A stretch of 64,000 nt of DNA. It comes from Dipteronia dyeriana (lineage: Eukaryota > Streptophyta > Magnoliopsida > Sapindales > Sapindaceae). How positions within the stretch are numbered: position 1 is the stretch's first letter; every line of letters begins with the position of its first letter. This document shows positions 12,372 through 25,400 of this stretch, piece after piece. Both the position numbers and the translations under genes were made by a program. The notes beneath the pieces are model-generated. The model ran no database searches. It was given only the letters and a program-made list of their open reading frames with translations, and was not told the DNA's origin. The stretch is from positions 3,849,768-3,913,767 of the forward strand of contig CM065300.1 in the NCBI GenBank assembly GCA_032871835.1, read 5' to 3'.

Positions 12372-13008
12372 CTGTCACGGGGTGAGAATTTCATCTAGGC
12401 ACACCCGTGCGGCACTTAGGCAACTTCCGTGGAAACGTTGCTAAGTAAGCCTTGTAAGAGGGACACTCGGGCAAGTTCTTGGACGAACGTTGCCGAGTGT
12501 GAAGATGCGGAAGCGATTTAGAGTGAGGAGAGTCGGGAGAGGGTTGAAATGGGGAGCCCGGAGACAGAGGATCGGTGGGACTTACGACGGAAGACCACGA
12601 TGCTCTGGATCACTAGAATGCTCACAAATACTCTCAAAGGAAGAGTTGTATTAATGTAAGAATTCTAGGATGGTTTACAAATGAGAGGGGTTGGCTATTT
12701 ATAGGTGAGCCACCTCCTTAAGGAATGTTCTAGACTAATCTAGTCTAATAGTGGAGATTAAGTCTCCAGAATATTCTACATCTAACTAGAATACTCTACA
12801 TGTATTTACATGCCTTTACAAGGTTCTAGATTATTCTACACCTATCTAGCTTAGTACAAAAATGGTGTAGAGATGGTTGAGTTGCTAGAGACTTCCAGAA
12901 GCTTGACCAATGTTGGAATTGTGGAGAGGTCTCTAGAATCTTCCAGGAGTTGGGCAGAGTAATGGCCTTTGTTGGACTCCTGGGCTTGTAAGCTTGCGGC
13001 CCGTGACA
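12372..13008 (-). mobile_element. Solo LTR, copy B (minus orientation)
   Basis: On the minus strand it starts TGTCACGGGCC and ends CCCCGTGACA. It carries CTATAAATAG, a TATA box, near the middle and is about 637 bp. It is flanked by GCCA on both sides, a 4-bp target-site duplication. It is the same family as 21863-22395, in the opposite orientation. No internal retrotransposon sequence is present, so it is a solo LTR. The termini form an unusually long (9-10 bp) inverted repeat for an LTR. Confidence 0.75.
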
Positions 13009-13089
13009 TGGCGCTGGTTTGGAACGTTCTCGCCTGGAACCAAGTTGTCCACGTCAAATAACACTTAGGCATTGCGCCATGTGATAATG

Positions 13090-13540
13090 AACCGGATTAG
13101 TGAATGGAGATTCAAAAAATTCATATATATATACATATATATCAACACCAAGCCTATTAAGATGAGGTGTGTGTGCCATTAAAACATTTATCAAACATAG
13201 GAACTTTTTTCAACATTATGATGAACAATCTTAATAATTATCAAAAAACAACTAACTGTATTTATCAATGTATCTATTCCTGACAAATAACACGAAAGTA
13301 TGTGTCATGTGATCATTTATGAACTAGATCATTTTTGCCACTACAAGAAGGGAATGAAGATTCAACATATTCATATAAATATGTATCAAACGCCAAGCCT
13401 ATCAAGATGAGATGAATGTGATTATGTATGCAAGGATGCCATTAAAACATTTTTCAAACATGGGAGAATTTCAACAATATTAATTGTGATCAACATCCAT
13501 AGTAATTATCAAGAGATGACTTCCATGTATCTATCAATGT
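13090..13540. repeat. Two diverged tandem copies, about 190 bp each
   Basis: 13095-13290 and 13352-13540 share GGAGATTCAA/TGAAGATTCAA, CCAAGCCTAT, AAGATGAG, GCCATTAAAACATTT and ATGTATCTATCAATGT-type words in the same order. Divergence is high, so the duplication is old. It lies in the remnant RING locus. Confidence 0.6.
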
Positions 13541-14093
13541 AAAAAGCGATTATAATTGGAATAATCAGGCAAGTATAGCGAATCTATTGGAAGCTTACCC
13601 TTTTTCCACTGGACCATCAGCTGTGTATTTTGCTGACTGCCGGCATCATTTTGAGGAGCTCCAAAGGCTGCATCTGGAACTGCAGCCTGGTTGAGATTGA
13701 TGATCTCGTTTTGTACCGGATCGTCAATGGTCTGGTCGCCCACTGGACCAACTAATGTTGACTGACCTTGGTTCTGAGGGCTCATGACAGGCACCTCTGG
13801 GATCTGTACAGGTAGAGCAATCCGGTGATGATTACCAGCAAAAAAGGTTTGCAAAGGCACTCGAATAAAATCGAGATTTAAAGAGAAAAATCAAAACAAC
13901 TTACCCGCCACTGCTGGTAACGCTAGAACCCTGCAATATTCAAGACATTGCGACATGAGACTGATGGCATGAGGGGGGACATTTAATGTCAACCAACAAT
14001 AAGAACAATCAAAATGTTTGGAATTCATTCTTTGATTTGCTGTATCAAAACAGTAGTTATTGTGTAGTTCAACTAAAATTACACACATATACA

Positions 14094-14350
14094 TTGGCCC
14101 AAAGATGGTAGCAGTGGATTCTCAACAAACAACCATCCCACCATATGTTCAAATCACTATTTATTGACCATTGGATTGTATTAAGTTTGAACTATTTCTT
14201 TCTCAACATGTTTTTATGTCAAAAGAACATTGCAATTTCTTAACATCTAAACAAAGCAGATACCAATTTGAAACTCCATAATGAGATGACAGTTCATGCT
14301 TACTTACCGGTCATGATATGGGCACCAGTTTTGTTCCTTATCTTCCTAGA
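14094..14350. repeat. Duplicated block, copy 1
   Basis: Matches 15510-15780 in order and strand, including AACAAACAACCATCCC, GTTCAAATCACTATTTA and the exon end ACTTACCGGYCATGATATGG. The offset is about 1.41 kb. It points to a partial tandem duplication inside the decayed gene. Confidence 0.65.
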
Positions 14351-15509
14351 ACATCCATAACAATATTAATAACATGAGAAAAACCACCAATAAAAACAAC
14401 TTATTAATGCATAATGTCAACCAACAAAAAGAACAAATAAAATGTAAGAGAAAGGAAAGAAGTAGTAAAGTTTGAAATTCATTCCTTGATTTAATTTGTT
14501 GTATCAATACATTAATGTGTTCTGTTAAAATGCCCACAAACACATTGGCCGATAATTGAAAATTTGTTTTAAAAAAAATAAATAAAAAATGATAAGATTT
14601 AAAATTTTATACGTATGAAATCTTAATATGATTCGAAGGACAATACGATGGAGAGAAAATGATGAATTCAATGAATTTCTGTAGAAACTAGGCATGATTT
14701 TAACCTAGATCCAGAATCCAAATTGAAAATGAAGATTAACATTAACAATAAAGTAATTGTTAGAGTTGATTTAATCAATTGTTCACAAGCAAGAAGACCA
14801 AACAATAAGCCAACAACAAACAGAAGTTAAAAAAATCATAGAATTCAATATACAACATATCTTAAAAAATAATACTGAAAGATTATACCTGGCAAATCAT
14901 TTTCCCATGCCCACCCATTTTCAAGAATGGTTTTCACGACCTTTGACAAGTTCTTATTTAAAAAAAAAAAAAAAATTGAAACAAACTTTGGCAAGTTCTT
15001 TATTATACTCTAGATGGCAGGCCATTTGAAGTTCATGTTATGTCAAGAAGAGTTGTTTCATCACTGTTGGAGCACCCGACTTTATATAGAGTAGAATAAC
15101 AAAAACGGATTAGTACAAAGATGTCGAAGAGATATATACACGTAATGTTTTGCATGTGCAGCACGTATCATGCAGTGCACGAGGATTAGGAATCTATGGA
15201 ATCGGCCCAAAGGCAAAGGGCACTAGTAGGGACAGTTTTCGTATTTTGGATTTCAGTTAAATTTGATACACCATTTGGACGGGCAATTTTAGCCGAATTC
15301 CACCGTTTCGGCCTTTGAAATCACACTTTTGACATTTTAGGAAATAATTGTTTCGCTAATAACTTTTTGTAGAAATTTCGTTTTGACACGCCTTTTGTGG
15401 CGTTGTGTTTTATGAGTCTAGGAGTTTTAATTTCAGTTGTTATCTCAATTCTTTCATTTTCAGGGAAAATGATTATATTAATGTATTTGTTGAACAAATA
15501 CATTAATGG

Positions 15510-15780
15510 TATGGGTAGCAGTTGACTCAAGTCACTCAACAAACAACCATCCCGCCATTTGTTCAAATCACTATTTACTAACTCTTGGATTGCAAAAATT
15601 TGAACTATTTCTTCCTCAACAAATTTTTATGTCAAAAATAAAAAACTTGTGAATCAGCATTGCAAGTTCGTAACATATAAACAGAGCCAATACCACTCGA
15701 AACTCCATGCTTACTTACCGGCCATGATATGGGCACCGGTTTTTCTTCATCCTCCTTCTGAAACATCCATAACCATATTA
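15510..15780. repeat. Duplicated block, copy 2
   Basis: Partner of 14094-14350. Both copies keep the donor CCG|GTAAGTAAGC on the minus strand, while the exon reading frames upstream of it differ between the copies. Confidence 0.65.
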
Positions 15781-16708
15781 ATAACTTGACAAAAACCACC
15801 AAAAACAAATTATTAATGCATATGAAAAGGGATTTATCGAATGAACAAGCATGTCACACAAAAGTACTGTGATTAAAATTAAGCATATCGCAACTAAGCA
15901 AAACAACAAGAGGCTGAAAAGCCATACCAAACTTTAAGTTAAAGGAAGTAGTCTTAAACTTTCAACATATATGCACGAACACATAGTTCAAGAGAGGCAC
16001 AGAGAGAGAGAGATCAATATATAGTTAAAGACAGCTTTGCATCTTTGCACATAAGATGAAAGTGATATGTGGTCACAAGAAATTTAACACCTGCACAAAA
16101 ATGAAGGTCATATTAAAACCTGCATTGATTACTAAGTTACCAAATTTCTTTGATGCAGCACCTACTGCAACAACTATCATTTCCAATACTTTGCTACAAC
16201 TATCATTACAATATTGTTATGGTGTTTGCTGCTGCAATAGCCTAGCACAACATGTTACCATTTTAATGCCAACTTAGCTAGTGTCATACTATATCTAGTA
16301 CTGTCTCCGTTATTATTATCTCGGTTACTACCATTACTGTCAGTTCTGTCTATGGTAATATTAGAAATCATCACCACTAATCAGATTATAATTACTAAAA
16401 TGGCCAAAACTAAATTCAGCTTTGTTAACTCTCCAGTACTATTATTACCAATACAAAAACAAATGAATTAGCCTAAGTAGTAAGCTGCTATTAAGAGCAA
16501 AGCTGGAGCACTGGTAGTATGCCCATCATCATAGGATTTACTAACTCCCTACAAGGTAAATATATGACCACTCAAGGTAAACGGGCACCTAACCAATTAA
16601 TTAGAAGCAAAATAAAAGTAAAATCATGGCACCAAAAAAGGGAAAACATTTCTACCATATCAAACAAACTTTTATATATATACACATAATATAGACTTTT
16701 ACACTGAC

Positions 16709-16816
16709 CGGGATGAAATACGTGAGAGCATTTTAAAGTGACAACTGTTCTGCCACAGGTAGCGGAGACTGATTCCAAGCAGATTAAACACAGAGGATCA
16801 GGAATTTCAACACTTG
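16709..16816 (-). pseudogene. N-terminal half of a RING-H2-like domain
   Basis: Reads PLCLICLE, then CGRTVVTLKC, then SHVFHP, giving Cys-x2-Cys ... Cys-x-His-x2-His, the first half of a RING finger in spacing typical of plant E3 ligases. It ends at CCG|GTCAGT, a plausible donor. The exon that should carry the remaining Cys pair was not found downstream on the minus strand. Confidence 0.5.
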
Positions 16817-17099
16817 TAGACTAGATACTGGGGATTTCAACATTTTTTCCAAACAACATAAAGAATTACTGATCTCTCCCTCTTTCTATTTTTCGCTGTT
16901 TCAACTGGGGAATTTGAAAGTGATGAAGAGAGAAAAAATGACCCAAACAACACCGCAACCTATATATATATATATATATAGTAGCAGTGACGTGCTTTTC
17001 TCGCCGGATAGAATCGAAATTTGAAAGCTCATTTGCAAGGAAGCCTTGCCTGACACTTGTTCCATAACGGTCAACTACCATTTACTGTTTTGATTCCTT

Positions 17100-18350
17100 A
17101 TAGTTAGTTAATTAGTTAGTTTGTTAGTTAGTTACAACACAAATTCAGTGCAATGGTATGGTGACACGTGGCGGTTTGGGTACTATTTAATCAAATCTTA
17201 CAAAATTAGTAGGGTAGATTAGTAATTTCCTCTTTCATACTTTATATGGAGATTAGGTGGAAATGTGTAATTAAAAAATTTAAAGTAATTTGAGTTTCTT
17301 TATTTCAAAAAAAAAAAAAAAAGAATTGTGGAGGGTTATTTGAGAGAAGAGATAGATGATATAAGGCTGTATGTATACAATCTTCACTGACTTCTACCAA
17401 CTCTTTTTTTTAATTTGGAAACATACCTCTACTAGATTATGTTATGTGCAAATTTAGTTTCCCTATAGATGGAATGTAATCTATGTGTGACCAGATTATT
17501 TTTTCAATTTATAGATTTGAAACATTTATGAAAATAATCTAATAAATCATATAGAATTTGGTGCATCCTTAAAAAGGGGTGAAGCCAAGATTTCCACCAA
17601 GTTTGGAGGGGTTAAATTATAGAATTTTCATTATGAATGAAAAACATAAACAAATTTAAATGAGTAAAATGAAATTTTACAAGAGGTTGTCGGGTTAAAT
17701 TACTCTCATTTTTATATAATTTTTTTTTTTTGAACTATCACGTTATTTTGAAATTGTGGGTAGGATACAGATCTAGAAATTCAACTTTAGGGGGTCAATA
17801 TATAAAAACAAAAACATTTAAGGGGCCAAAGTGAAAAGTTTTTAAAATCAGTAGCAATTTTGTAATTTGTTTTAAAAGGATTTTACTTTTTCATTTGGCA
17901 AACATGGGCCCATGACCTCTGTCAGGCTTCCAAACTTGAATTTTTGGCTCCACCGAGTATTTGGATCTCCTTACTAGTAGAGTTAACAAAAAAATTAATT
18001 GAAATATTTCACATAATTAATCTGTTATATTTGATGCGCGTGAATAGATTATAGAGATGGGAATAATTAAGGTGAGGAGGGAATTCAGATCCACCACGGA
18101 TTTCCATTTCAGAATATGGGCCAATAGCATATTACAAGACAGATTAGTGTTTGGAAAACGGACCTCCAATTCAAAAAGTAAGCCCAAACAGTACACTTGT
18201 GGATCCATTTCGGCCCTGCAACTAAACCAAAAAAATACACTATCGGCCCATTAGCTTGAAAGGACTCGTTAGTCATTTAACAAAAAGTAAAGTCCTGATC
18301 GCGTAATTTCGACGCTTGCGTGATCTCTGATCTCTCTCCATCGCCCAAAC
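17100..18350. other. Spacer between RING remnants and TCTP
   Basis: Contains a GTTAGTTAGTT run near 17100-17130, a poly-A stretch near 17310 and a candidate MITE at 17573-17955. No gene was seen. Confidence 0.5.
17573..17955. mobile_element. Possible MITE with degenerate inverted ends
   Basis: The left end GGGGTGAAGCCAAGATTT and the reverse complement of the right end, GGTGGAGCCAAAAATT, are similar. The interior is AT-rich with GGGGCCAAAGTGAAAAG near 17820, wording also seen at the end of the hAT-like element at 59633-60705. No clean target-site duplication was found. Confidence 0.35.
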
Positions 18351-18356
18351 CCTCAG

Positions 18357-18366
18357 CCTATATATA
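18357..18366 (+). promoter_or_regulatory. TATA box of TCTP
   Basis: CCTATATATACACA lies about 120 bases before the TCTP ATG. A CT-rich leader (CTCTCTCTCGCTCTG near 18420) and AAACCCTCAG just upstream fit a strongly expressed translation-related plant gene. Confidence 0.65.
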
Positions 18367-18483
18367 CACACTGTCAAAACTTGGACAGACCCCTCTCGCT
18401 CTCTCACCGCTGCATCGTCTCTCTCTCGCTCTGTATTCTTGCGTCCGTCGATTTTCTCGAGAGAGACCCACCGCAACTCAACC

Positions 18484-20020
18484 ATGTTGGTCTACCAGGA
18501 TCTCTTCACCGGTAAATTCTTCGTGTTTTCTCGCTTACTTGTTTGATTTATTACTATTTTTTTTATTTTTTTTACTCCTGTTTTCGCTTTGAAATCTGAT
18601 TAGATCTGTAGCAGTTCTGTACTGTTTGTTAAGTGTTGTGATTCGGTTTGGAGCTAGTCACGGAGATCTGATTGATTAAATAAAGTTGTGATTTTGTGAC
18701 AATTGATTGTTTAAGTTTATTGATTTGTTCTAGATTTGTTGTGTTTGAAGCTTGATTTGTTTTTTTGGTTTGATTGATTGTTAAATTTTAAAAAAAAATT
18801 GTTGCATCTAACTGAGATAATTCTCACTACTCGAAGGTACTGGTAATCCATTAGGTGATCGGTTGATTGATTCATGCAAACTTCTGTTAAGTTACTTTTG
18901 ATCGTTAGTTGTTGAGTTTATTCTACAAGTTGCATGTTGTAGTTAAACATCAAAAAGGTGTTGTGATTCCTTTGATGGAAAAAGTATGGCTCATGGTATT
19001 TGTTTTAATTATATTATATTATATTATATTTACATATATATATATATATATATATGTATATTATCTTGTTTGTATTTCAGTGGTCTGAAAATTAAATATA
19101 AACTAATATTGACATTGGAAGTTTACTTTTATTTGAGCTTGAATTGGAATTTTGGGACCGAGTTTGATCTGATTGTTGACTTTGTAAATGTTATTCAGGT
19201 GACGAGCTTCTCTCCGACTCATTTCCCTACAAGGAAATTGAAAATGGGATACTGTGGGAAGTGGACGGAAAGGTTAGTTCTTTGTCTCTGAGTATCGAGA
19301 ATGGTCCCATCGACTGTTCTATTTTGAATAACTTATTATGATATGTTTTATACTTGTAGTGGGTTGTTCAAGGAGCTGTCGATGTAGACATTGGTGCAAA
19401 TCCTTCCGCTGAGGGTGCGGATGAGGGTGAGGGTGTTGATGACCAAGCTGTCAAGGTTGTTGACATTGTCGACACATTCAGACTCCAGGTTTTTTGCTAC
19501 ACCATTGGTTATTAGGTGATTTAAGATGTTAAAATCTTTGAACGGAGAAATGACAAGAGAATGTTGATGCTTGCAGGAACAACCTCCCTTCGACAAGAAG
19601 AATTTTGTCGGATTCATTAAGAGGTTGATCAAATCATTGACACCCAAGCTTGATGCGGAGCAGCAGGAGAAATTCAAGAAGAACATTGAGGGAGCAACCA
19701 AGTTCTTGCTCTCGAAGCTCAGTGACCTTCAGTTGTAAGTATTATCTTGTCAATATTACTGATTTTTTTTGTTCAAGTCCCCACTGTATGCTATGCTTAG
19801 TCATTATGTGTCTTGTGATTTGTATTGGCTCATTGTATTTTCTGCTGCCCTCTTTTAAAATGTGAAGCAGATCATTGACGTTTTCTTGTATGTTCATAAC
19901 AGCTTTGTTGGGGAGAGTATGCACGATGATGCTTGCCTGGTGTTTGCTTACTACAAGGAAGGTGCCACCGACCCAACATTTTTATATTTTGCCCATGCAT
20001 TGAAGGAGGTTAAGTGCTAG
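18484..20020 (+). CDS. TCTP: Translationally controlled tumour protein (TCTP)
   Basis: Five exons (18484-18511, 19199-19272, 19360-19488, 19577-19734, 19903-20020) give 168 residues, the family length. All junctions are GT-AG and in phase. The protein starts [16 protein letters not shown] and carries the two TCTP signature regions, around [13 protein letters not shown] near residue 87 and [17 protein letters not shown] near residue 131. It ends [12 protein letters not shown] is a conserved cytosolic and nuclear protein tied to growth, cell-cycle progress and TOR-linked signalling in plants. No defect is seen. The neighbouring universal stress protein remnant is convergent and ends about 0.9 kb away. 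Confidence 0.97.
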
Positions 20021-20220
20021 AAAATGAGGGTTTCTGGCTTCGAAGAGGAAGTCCTTGCTGTAGTTCTAGTTCTAGTTTTAAATTATGATTGCCTGCCGTC
20101 TTTTTCGTGTATTATTGTATCGGTGACTGGGGCCTGTTTTGGATTGGATTGGATTAATTGTTGTGTTTTTCTCATTATTATTGAATTTTGTGTTTTGTTT
20201 GAGTTGACAAATAATTGAAT

Positions 20221-20941
20221 TTTAACTCGCAATATATTTCTACGGTTTTACAATCATCTCTGCGTATAATTCGAATTGGATCATGGATGAAGAATTATTG
20301 ATAAATTGCATGGTTGTCTTGTCATCCGAGAAACCTGAAACCCTTTTCACCAAATGGTTCATGTTTTTTCTTAAGGATCTAAATAACAATTAGAGTTGCA
20401 TGTATAAGCACTTACAAGACTTAACGTCATTATGGCTAACTATTGTTCTGGTATGCAAGGCTGGTGCTCCAGCGGTTTTTATTGTTGAGGTCAATTATTT
20501 GGTGAAATCTCATGTATGTTCTGTCTTTGTCAGCTAAATGAAATTGATAATTTATTGGAATTGAATGATGATCGTAATAGATTTTAGCTGGAACTGATAA
20601 TTCTTTGGATTAAAAGGTGATTAGAAATTGATACCAATGATTGAAGATGGCATGGGCCTTAATGTTTGAAGTCTTACTGAATTATTATGAAGTTGTGCGA
20701 TATCTGAGAGCGATTCGATCTTATAATCATTAATTTGTTTATTGATATATTGAAAGAAAAAATAATAAGAACAAAATTGTTATTTTCCAAAAACAAATTT
20801 TCCCAAAACTAGTATTTATGTCGATTTTCTCTTCTATGGTGCCTAATGGCTGAAATGGTTCTTTTTTTTTCAATGTATATCTATTCTTCCACAATAAACT
20901 TCAACTAATAACACATGCGTTGACTATATTTACGAATTAGT
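20221..20941. other. Spacer between TCTP and the stress-protein remnant
   Basis: AT-rich 3' flank of TCTP. No gene, repeat or RNA was recognised. Confidence 0.5.
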
Positions 20942-22497
20942 CAACGAAAAACACTTACGAGTTGCGACTCATTTATTTGCATAAGAGAAATCTGGCTTTT
21001 GTGACCTTGAGCTGACTTGGGCTTCTTCACAATCGTTACAGTGCAGTTACAGTGGTGACGCTCCCCAGAATCACCCTGCAAATGAGTTTAAAATTTCCGA
21101 CGAATATATAAAATGGAAGTTGCAAAACGAGTTAGTCTGTGAACCAGGTTTCAGATGTGAAATCTCACACCCGATAATTATTACTTACCTTTTGACGACT
21201 CCGTAACAATGGCTGCCCAGAACCAATATGGATGCTTTGTGTTTTTCTACGGCCTCAATCATAACATCTCTAGCATCACCCTCCAGCACAACCACTGACA
21301 CATCATTCACCTGTGTACTTACATGCACGTAGAATATGTATATACAGAATCAGCCAATGAAGACTTTATTACATAATGTAAGTGATAATAAATTTACAAA
21401 ACATCTTCGTATGCAAACATGAGTGATTGTTAAACAAACTGTTTGTGGTTGTGATTAGTTGTATAAAGAATTACGTAATTTTACGTGCTCGTAAAAGAAA
21501 GATTCAGTAAATGTAATGTGACACGTGATCAATCTGATTGTTTAAAAGTTTAGAAGCAAAAAAAAATACCGATTTATTCTTGCATATGTCTGTGGCTTTA
21601 TCAATGATTTTTTTGTGCCGTCTTCTTCATATCAATTTCCATCAATGAGACAATGATGCACCATCAGCAGATCCGGCATTTAGTAAAAAGAAATCACTTT
21701 AGCATTATAAATAACGGTCATTCTCTGGTCTGGACAGTAATTAGAATTTTCGCTTTCCGAACCGTTCTGATCAGAAAATTTTTGATAAATAAAGAGAATA
21801 ACCTGGTATGGGTCCACCGACACCGGGTCCGGTGAAGCTTGAAAGGATGGTCAGGACCATAATGTTACGGGCCGTAAGCTGTCAAGCCCAGGAGCCCAAC
21901 AAAGGCCACAACTATGCCAAGCTCTTGGAAGATTCTAGAGACTTCTCCATAATTCCAGCATTGGTCAAGCTTCTGGAAGTCTCTAGCAACCCAACCCTCT
22001 CTACACCATTCTTGTATTTAGCTAGATAGTTGTAGAATAATCTAGAACCTTGTAAAGGCATGTAAATACATGTAGAGTATTCTAACTAGGTGTAGAATAT
22101 TCTGGAGACTTAATCTCCACTATTATACTAGATTAATCTAGAACATTCCTTAAGGAGGTGGCTCACCTATAAATAGCCAACCCCCCCTCATTTGTAAATC
22201 ATCCTAGAAACTCAAGCATTATAGTATCCAAAGCATTGTAAAGCTTCCTTCATAGCAATACAATCTTTGTTTTCCATTCAAGCTCTTCTACTATTTTCTC
22301 TCAAATCTCTATTGTAAGGCTTACTTAGCAACATTCTCATAGAATTTGCCTAAGTGCCGCATGGGTGTGCTGCGCAAACTTTAACCCCCGTGACAATAAG
22401 CTGCAAAAAAATGATCAAGAGTCCATTCTAATGCGTGGTAGCTGTGGACACTATCGTCTACGGCCACCATCAGCACTGGTTTCCCTGCATCCACCAT
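20942..22497 (-). pseudogene. Universal stress protein (UspA family), split by a solo LTR
   Basis: Pieces: 22400-22497 with 21805-21862 (exon 1 split by the LTR), about 21570-21650, 21189-21310 and 20942-21075. Exon 1 reads MVDAGKPVLMVAVDDSVHS then ALEWTLDHFF, typical of the UspA N-terminus. The third exon has EGDARDVMIEAVEKH and LVLGSHCYGVVKR, the family's nucleotide-binding end. The last exon keeps VILGSV and CTVTIVKKPK in different frames. Lesions: the LTR at 21863-22395; an apparent loss after GPDHPFKL; a seventh T in 21608-21614 that shifts exon 2; and a small deletion after VILGSV. With LTR and one target-site copy removed on paper, the flanking codons read A-A-Y-G-P-D-H-P in frame. Confidence 0.85.
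21863..22395 (+). mobile_element. Solo LTR, copy A (plus orientation)
   Basis: Starts TGTTACGGGCC and ends CCCCGTGACA; 533 bp; CTATAAATAG near 22170 is a TATA box. ATAA flanks it on both sides (21859-21862 and 22396-22399). It is similar to copy B over most of its length, including TCCTTAAGGAGGTGGCTCACC and CTTACTTAGCAAC. It lies within exon 1 of the stress-protein gene. Confidence 0.8.
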
Positions 22498-25400
22498 CTC
22501 CACTGTTAGTCAAATGGAAATATGTTTTCTTCTTGATTAGTTTTCTCTCTTAGTGTATGTGTGAAAACTGAAATAAAAAAGAAAAAAGAAAATAAAAGAA
22601 AATAAAAGAAAATAAAAGAGTTGAGGAAACGAGTAATTTATTCCGATTTGAGAATACCTAATGTGACAAAATTTGTCCCATTAAAAGATCATAAAAGAGG
22701 ATGCATTGTTAATAATGGTTCAAAGTATGGGAGAATTTCACGATCATTGGATTAAAATGTGAGGTGCTGATGGATATATAAGAGGATTGATTGGGCGGTG
22801 GTGATTTGAGGAGTGGGGGATGTAAGGGTCACGTGGTGAGTAGCAATTTGTGTAGCTCTTTTCACTACACATGGACTCGGCTTATAAAATGGACGGTTGA
22901 GATGTTGTAAGAAATTGCTTGGCGGGTCCCATGCGATTGACGGTCATATATAGAAATCGTTTGATTGATTATTTGATATGTCGATAGATTCGAGAGATTT
23001 GATACATAAACATTACAATAAATATATGATTAAGATGTGATTGGTTTGATTATTTTATCAAAAACCATTCGTATACTTTAAAAAGATTATATCAGTATTA
23101 AGTCGTTTGTCAAGTTCGAATCATACAAGATTGTTTAAAAATAGATAAGGTTTGGTTATTTTGTGTCTTAGAATCGGATTTAATAATATTTTAAAAATTA
23201 ATTTATTCAATATGAATTCCTTTCTTAATAAAATATTCAATATGAATTCACTTGAATCGAATCATAGAATATAGATTTCAATAATATCTAAACAAATTCC
23301 ATGTCCTCTAAATAATAAAAGATGCATCGTTATTCTTGACTAACTAAGAATAACTAAATTTCATCATTCAAAAGAGTTATCATGATATAATAATAATATA
23401 TTAATATTTGGTTGATGCGCTACTTCCAACCAAGAAGTCATTGAATATACATGTATGCATCACAATTCATGTCAAGCAATCTATAATCTATTAATATAAA
23501 TTTCTTAGGAGTTTTTATTTGTATCTTCAATAAAACCTACTTGTGGTATGTATAATTATCCTACACAGCATAAATTCGTATGATATCCTGAACTTATAAA
23601 AGTGAGCGTGCAACCGGTGGCTAAACCAACTCCATCAATCTAGGGGCCAATTTGAAAAGTCGCAGAAATTCGAATAGAAAAATGTAAATGACGAAGTCTT
23701 TAGACTTGGAGATATGTCATTCAGGCCCTCAACTGGCCTCACCGCTGTGTAACTGTTTATCGTCTTAATCTTTCAAGTTGTCTGTTTATCGTCATAATCT
23801 TTCAAATCAATTGTAAGCACCAAATCATATAAAAATTTAAAACTGACTAAATTTAATGTTCTTTAGATTACAAACCCAATTAATGATAATAGTTAGGACT
23901 ATTATGTTTTTTTTTCCCTTTTTTAGTATATTTATCTATTTATCTATTTCAACTATATGGATTTAAATGGTTAACTTTAATATTGTTTGTTCATCTACAA
24001 TTAAGGCGATAGGACTACTAATCTTATCAGATCTGAATATAAATAATTAATAAGCCGTATAAGTTAGAAAACCTATTTGTACCTTAAAGCAAAGATATGG
24101 TGGTCAAATCAAATGCAATTCTCTCATATGACATGAAGCCATACATATGTATGGTTTACCAACTTTTTACTTTTTAAGGTATCAATAAGAGTCGCGTTTT
24201 GAGATTGATCATATTTTGTTGTGTACATAATTATTTTTGATTGTATTAAATTGAGATTCCGTATAAAAACAACGCATCGAGTCAGATCATATACCATGTA
24301 TGTGATAGGGGGCCTTTTCTGTTGTTGGCGTATCTAAACCAAAATTGGTGAAAACAGATAATCATTGTTTGATGTAGCAGTACGTTCACTAATTATCAAT
24401 TAATCTGATGATTATTGATTAGTCACTTGCTGCCATATCTCATCATCATCATGACGTTTATTATTAAGAATCTACATAAGCTAATTGGTCAATTTATTAT
24501 TACCAACCATGTGGTGGCATCCATCATTGATTTGATCAACAAAAGAAAATTAAAAGAATAAATAAATCGATAATATGACTATGAATTAGTAAGTATCGGA
24601 TATTTTATTATTATTTATATAGTTATTTAATTGATTAAATAAATCAATTTAAATTTATGATTTAAAAAATTGACTTCGATATTTTAACTACTTATGTTCT
24701 CTTAATTTAAGAGTTGTAACTACATTCAAATCTTAACCATTGGAGTAAGATTTTAAGAGCATACGATCTAATAAATGCGAAAAAAAATCGAAAATTATGT
24801 TTCTAGGATAAATATGTTACACGTATATTATAATGTTTTATAATAACACTTTAAAAATTACATTATTACTATATACTATTTGTATAATTATCATAGATGA
24901 TCAATCAAATTTTATATATATAAAAAAATCTTAATTAGATATCATGAACTATACCCTAGAAGAAAAAATGGATTATATATTGGATTAAAATTGAAAAAAA
25001 CTTTATTAAAGAAAAAGGATGACTTTAATTCAAAAAATTTGGGATTCATAATTGTTGGATCTCACCGTCTCCCTGTCTCACACACACGCTTCAAGTTAAA
25101 GCAAGACTTCTTTTATTGAAAAGAAGTGTACTGCAAGATAATGCCAGGGTCAAGTTATAGCCACACTCAACAAAACCAAAAATTGAAAGAAATAATAATA
25201 ATAATAATTATAATAATACTGAGAACAGTTTTTTTTTTTTTTTGAAATTTACATAAAAATCTATCGAGATCTACTCAGATCAAATACCATTGGTCTGGAT
25301 AATTACTTTTATGACCAAAAGATATATACTATCACGATATAAAAAATGACACTTCTAATATATGTTAGGAAAATATGAATCGTAAAACTTGAAGCTATTT

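Larger units (their letters stand above)
12150..16816 (-). pseudogene. Remnants of a RING-type gene, partly duplicated
   Basis: Exon-like pieces on the minus strand: a RING start (16709-16816), two copies of a short exon reading roughly VPISWP / WCPYHDR ending in CCG|GTAAGT (about 15715-15770 and 14308-14350), a piece ENGWAWENDLPG (about 14890-14940), a 68-residue Gln/Pro/Asn-rich piece (13598-13800), and an exon split by a solo LTR (12150-12371 and 13009-13060). The last piece needs a frame change near 12280 to stay open. The second half of the RING (Cys-x2-Cys) was not found. The WCP word and the low-complexity C-terminus are reminiscent of plant RFI2-like RING proteins, but that is a guess. 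I treat the locus as decayed. Confidence 0.4.
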
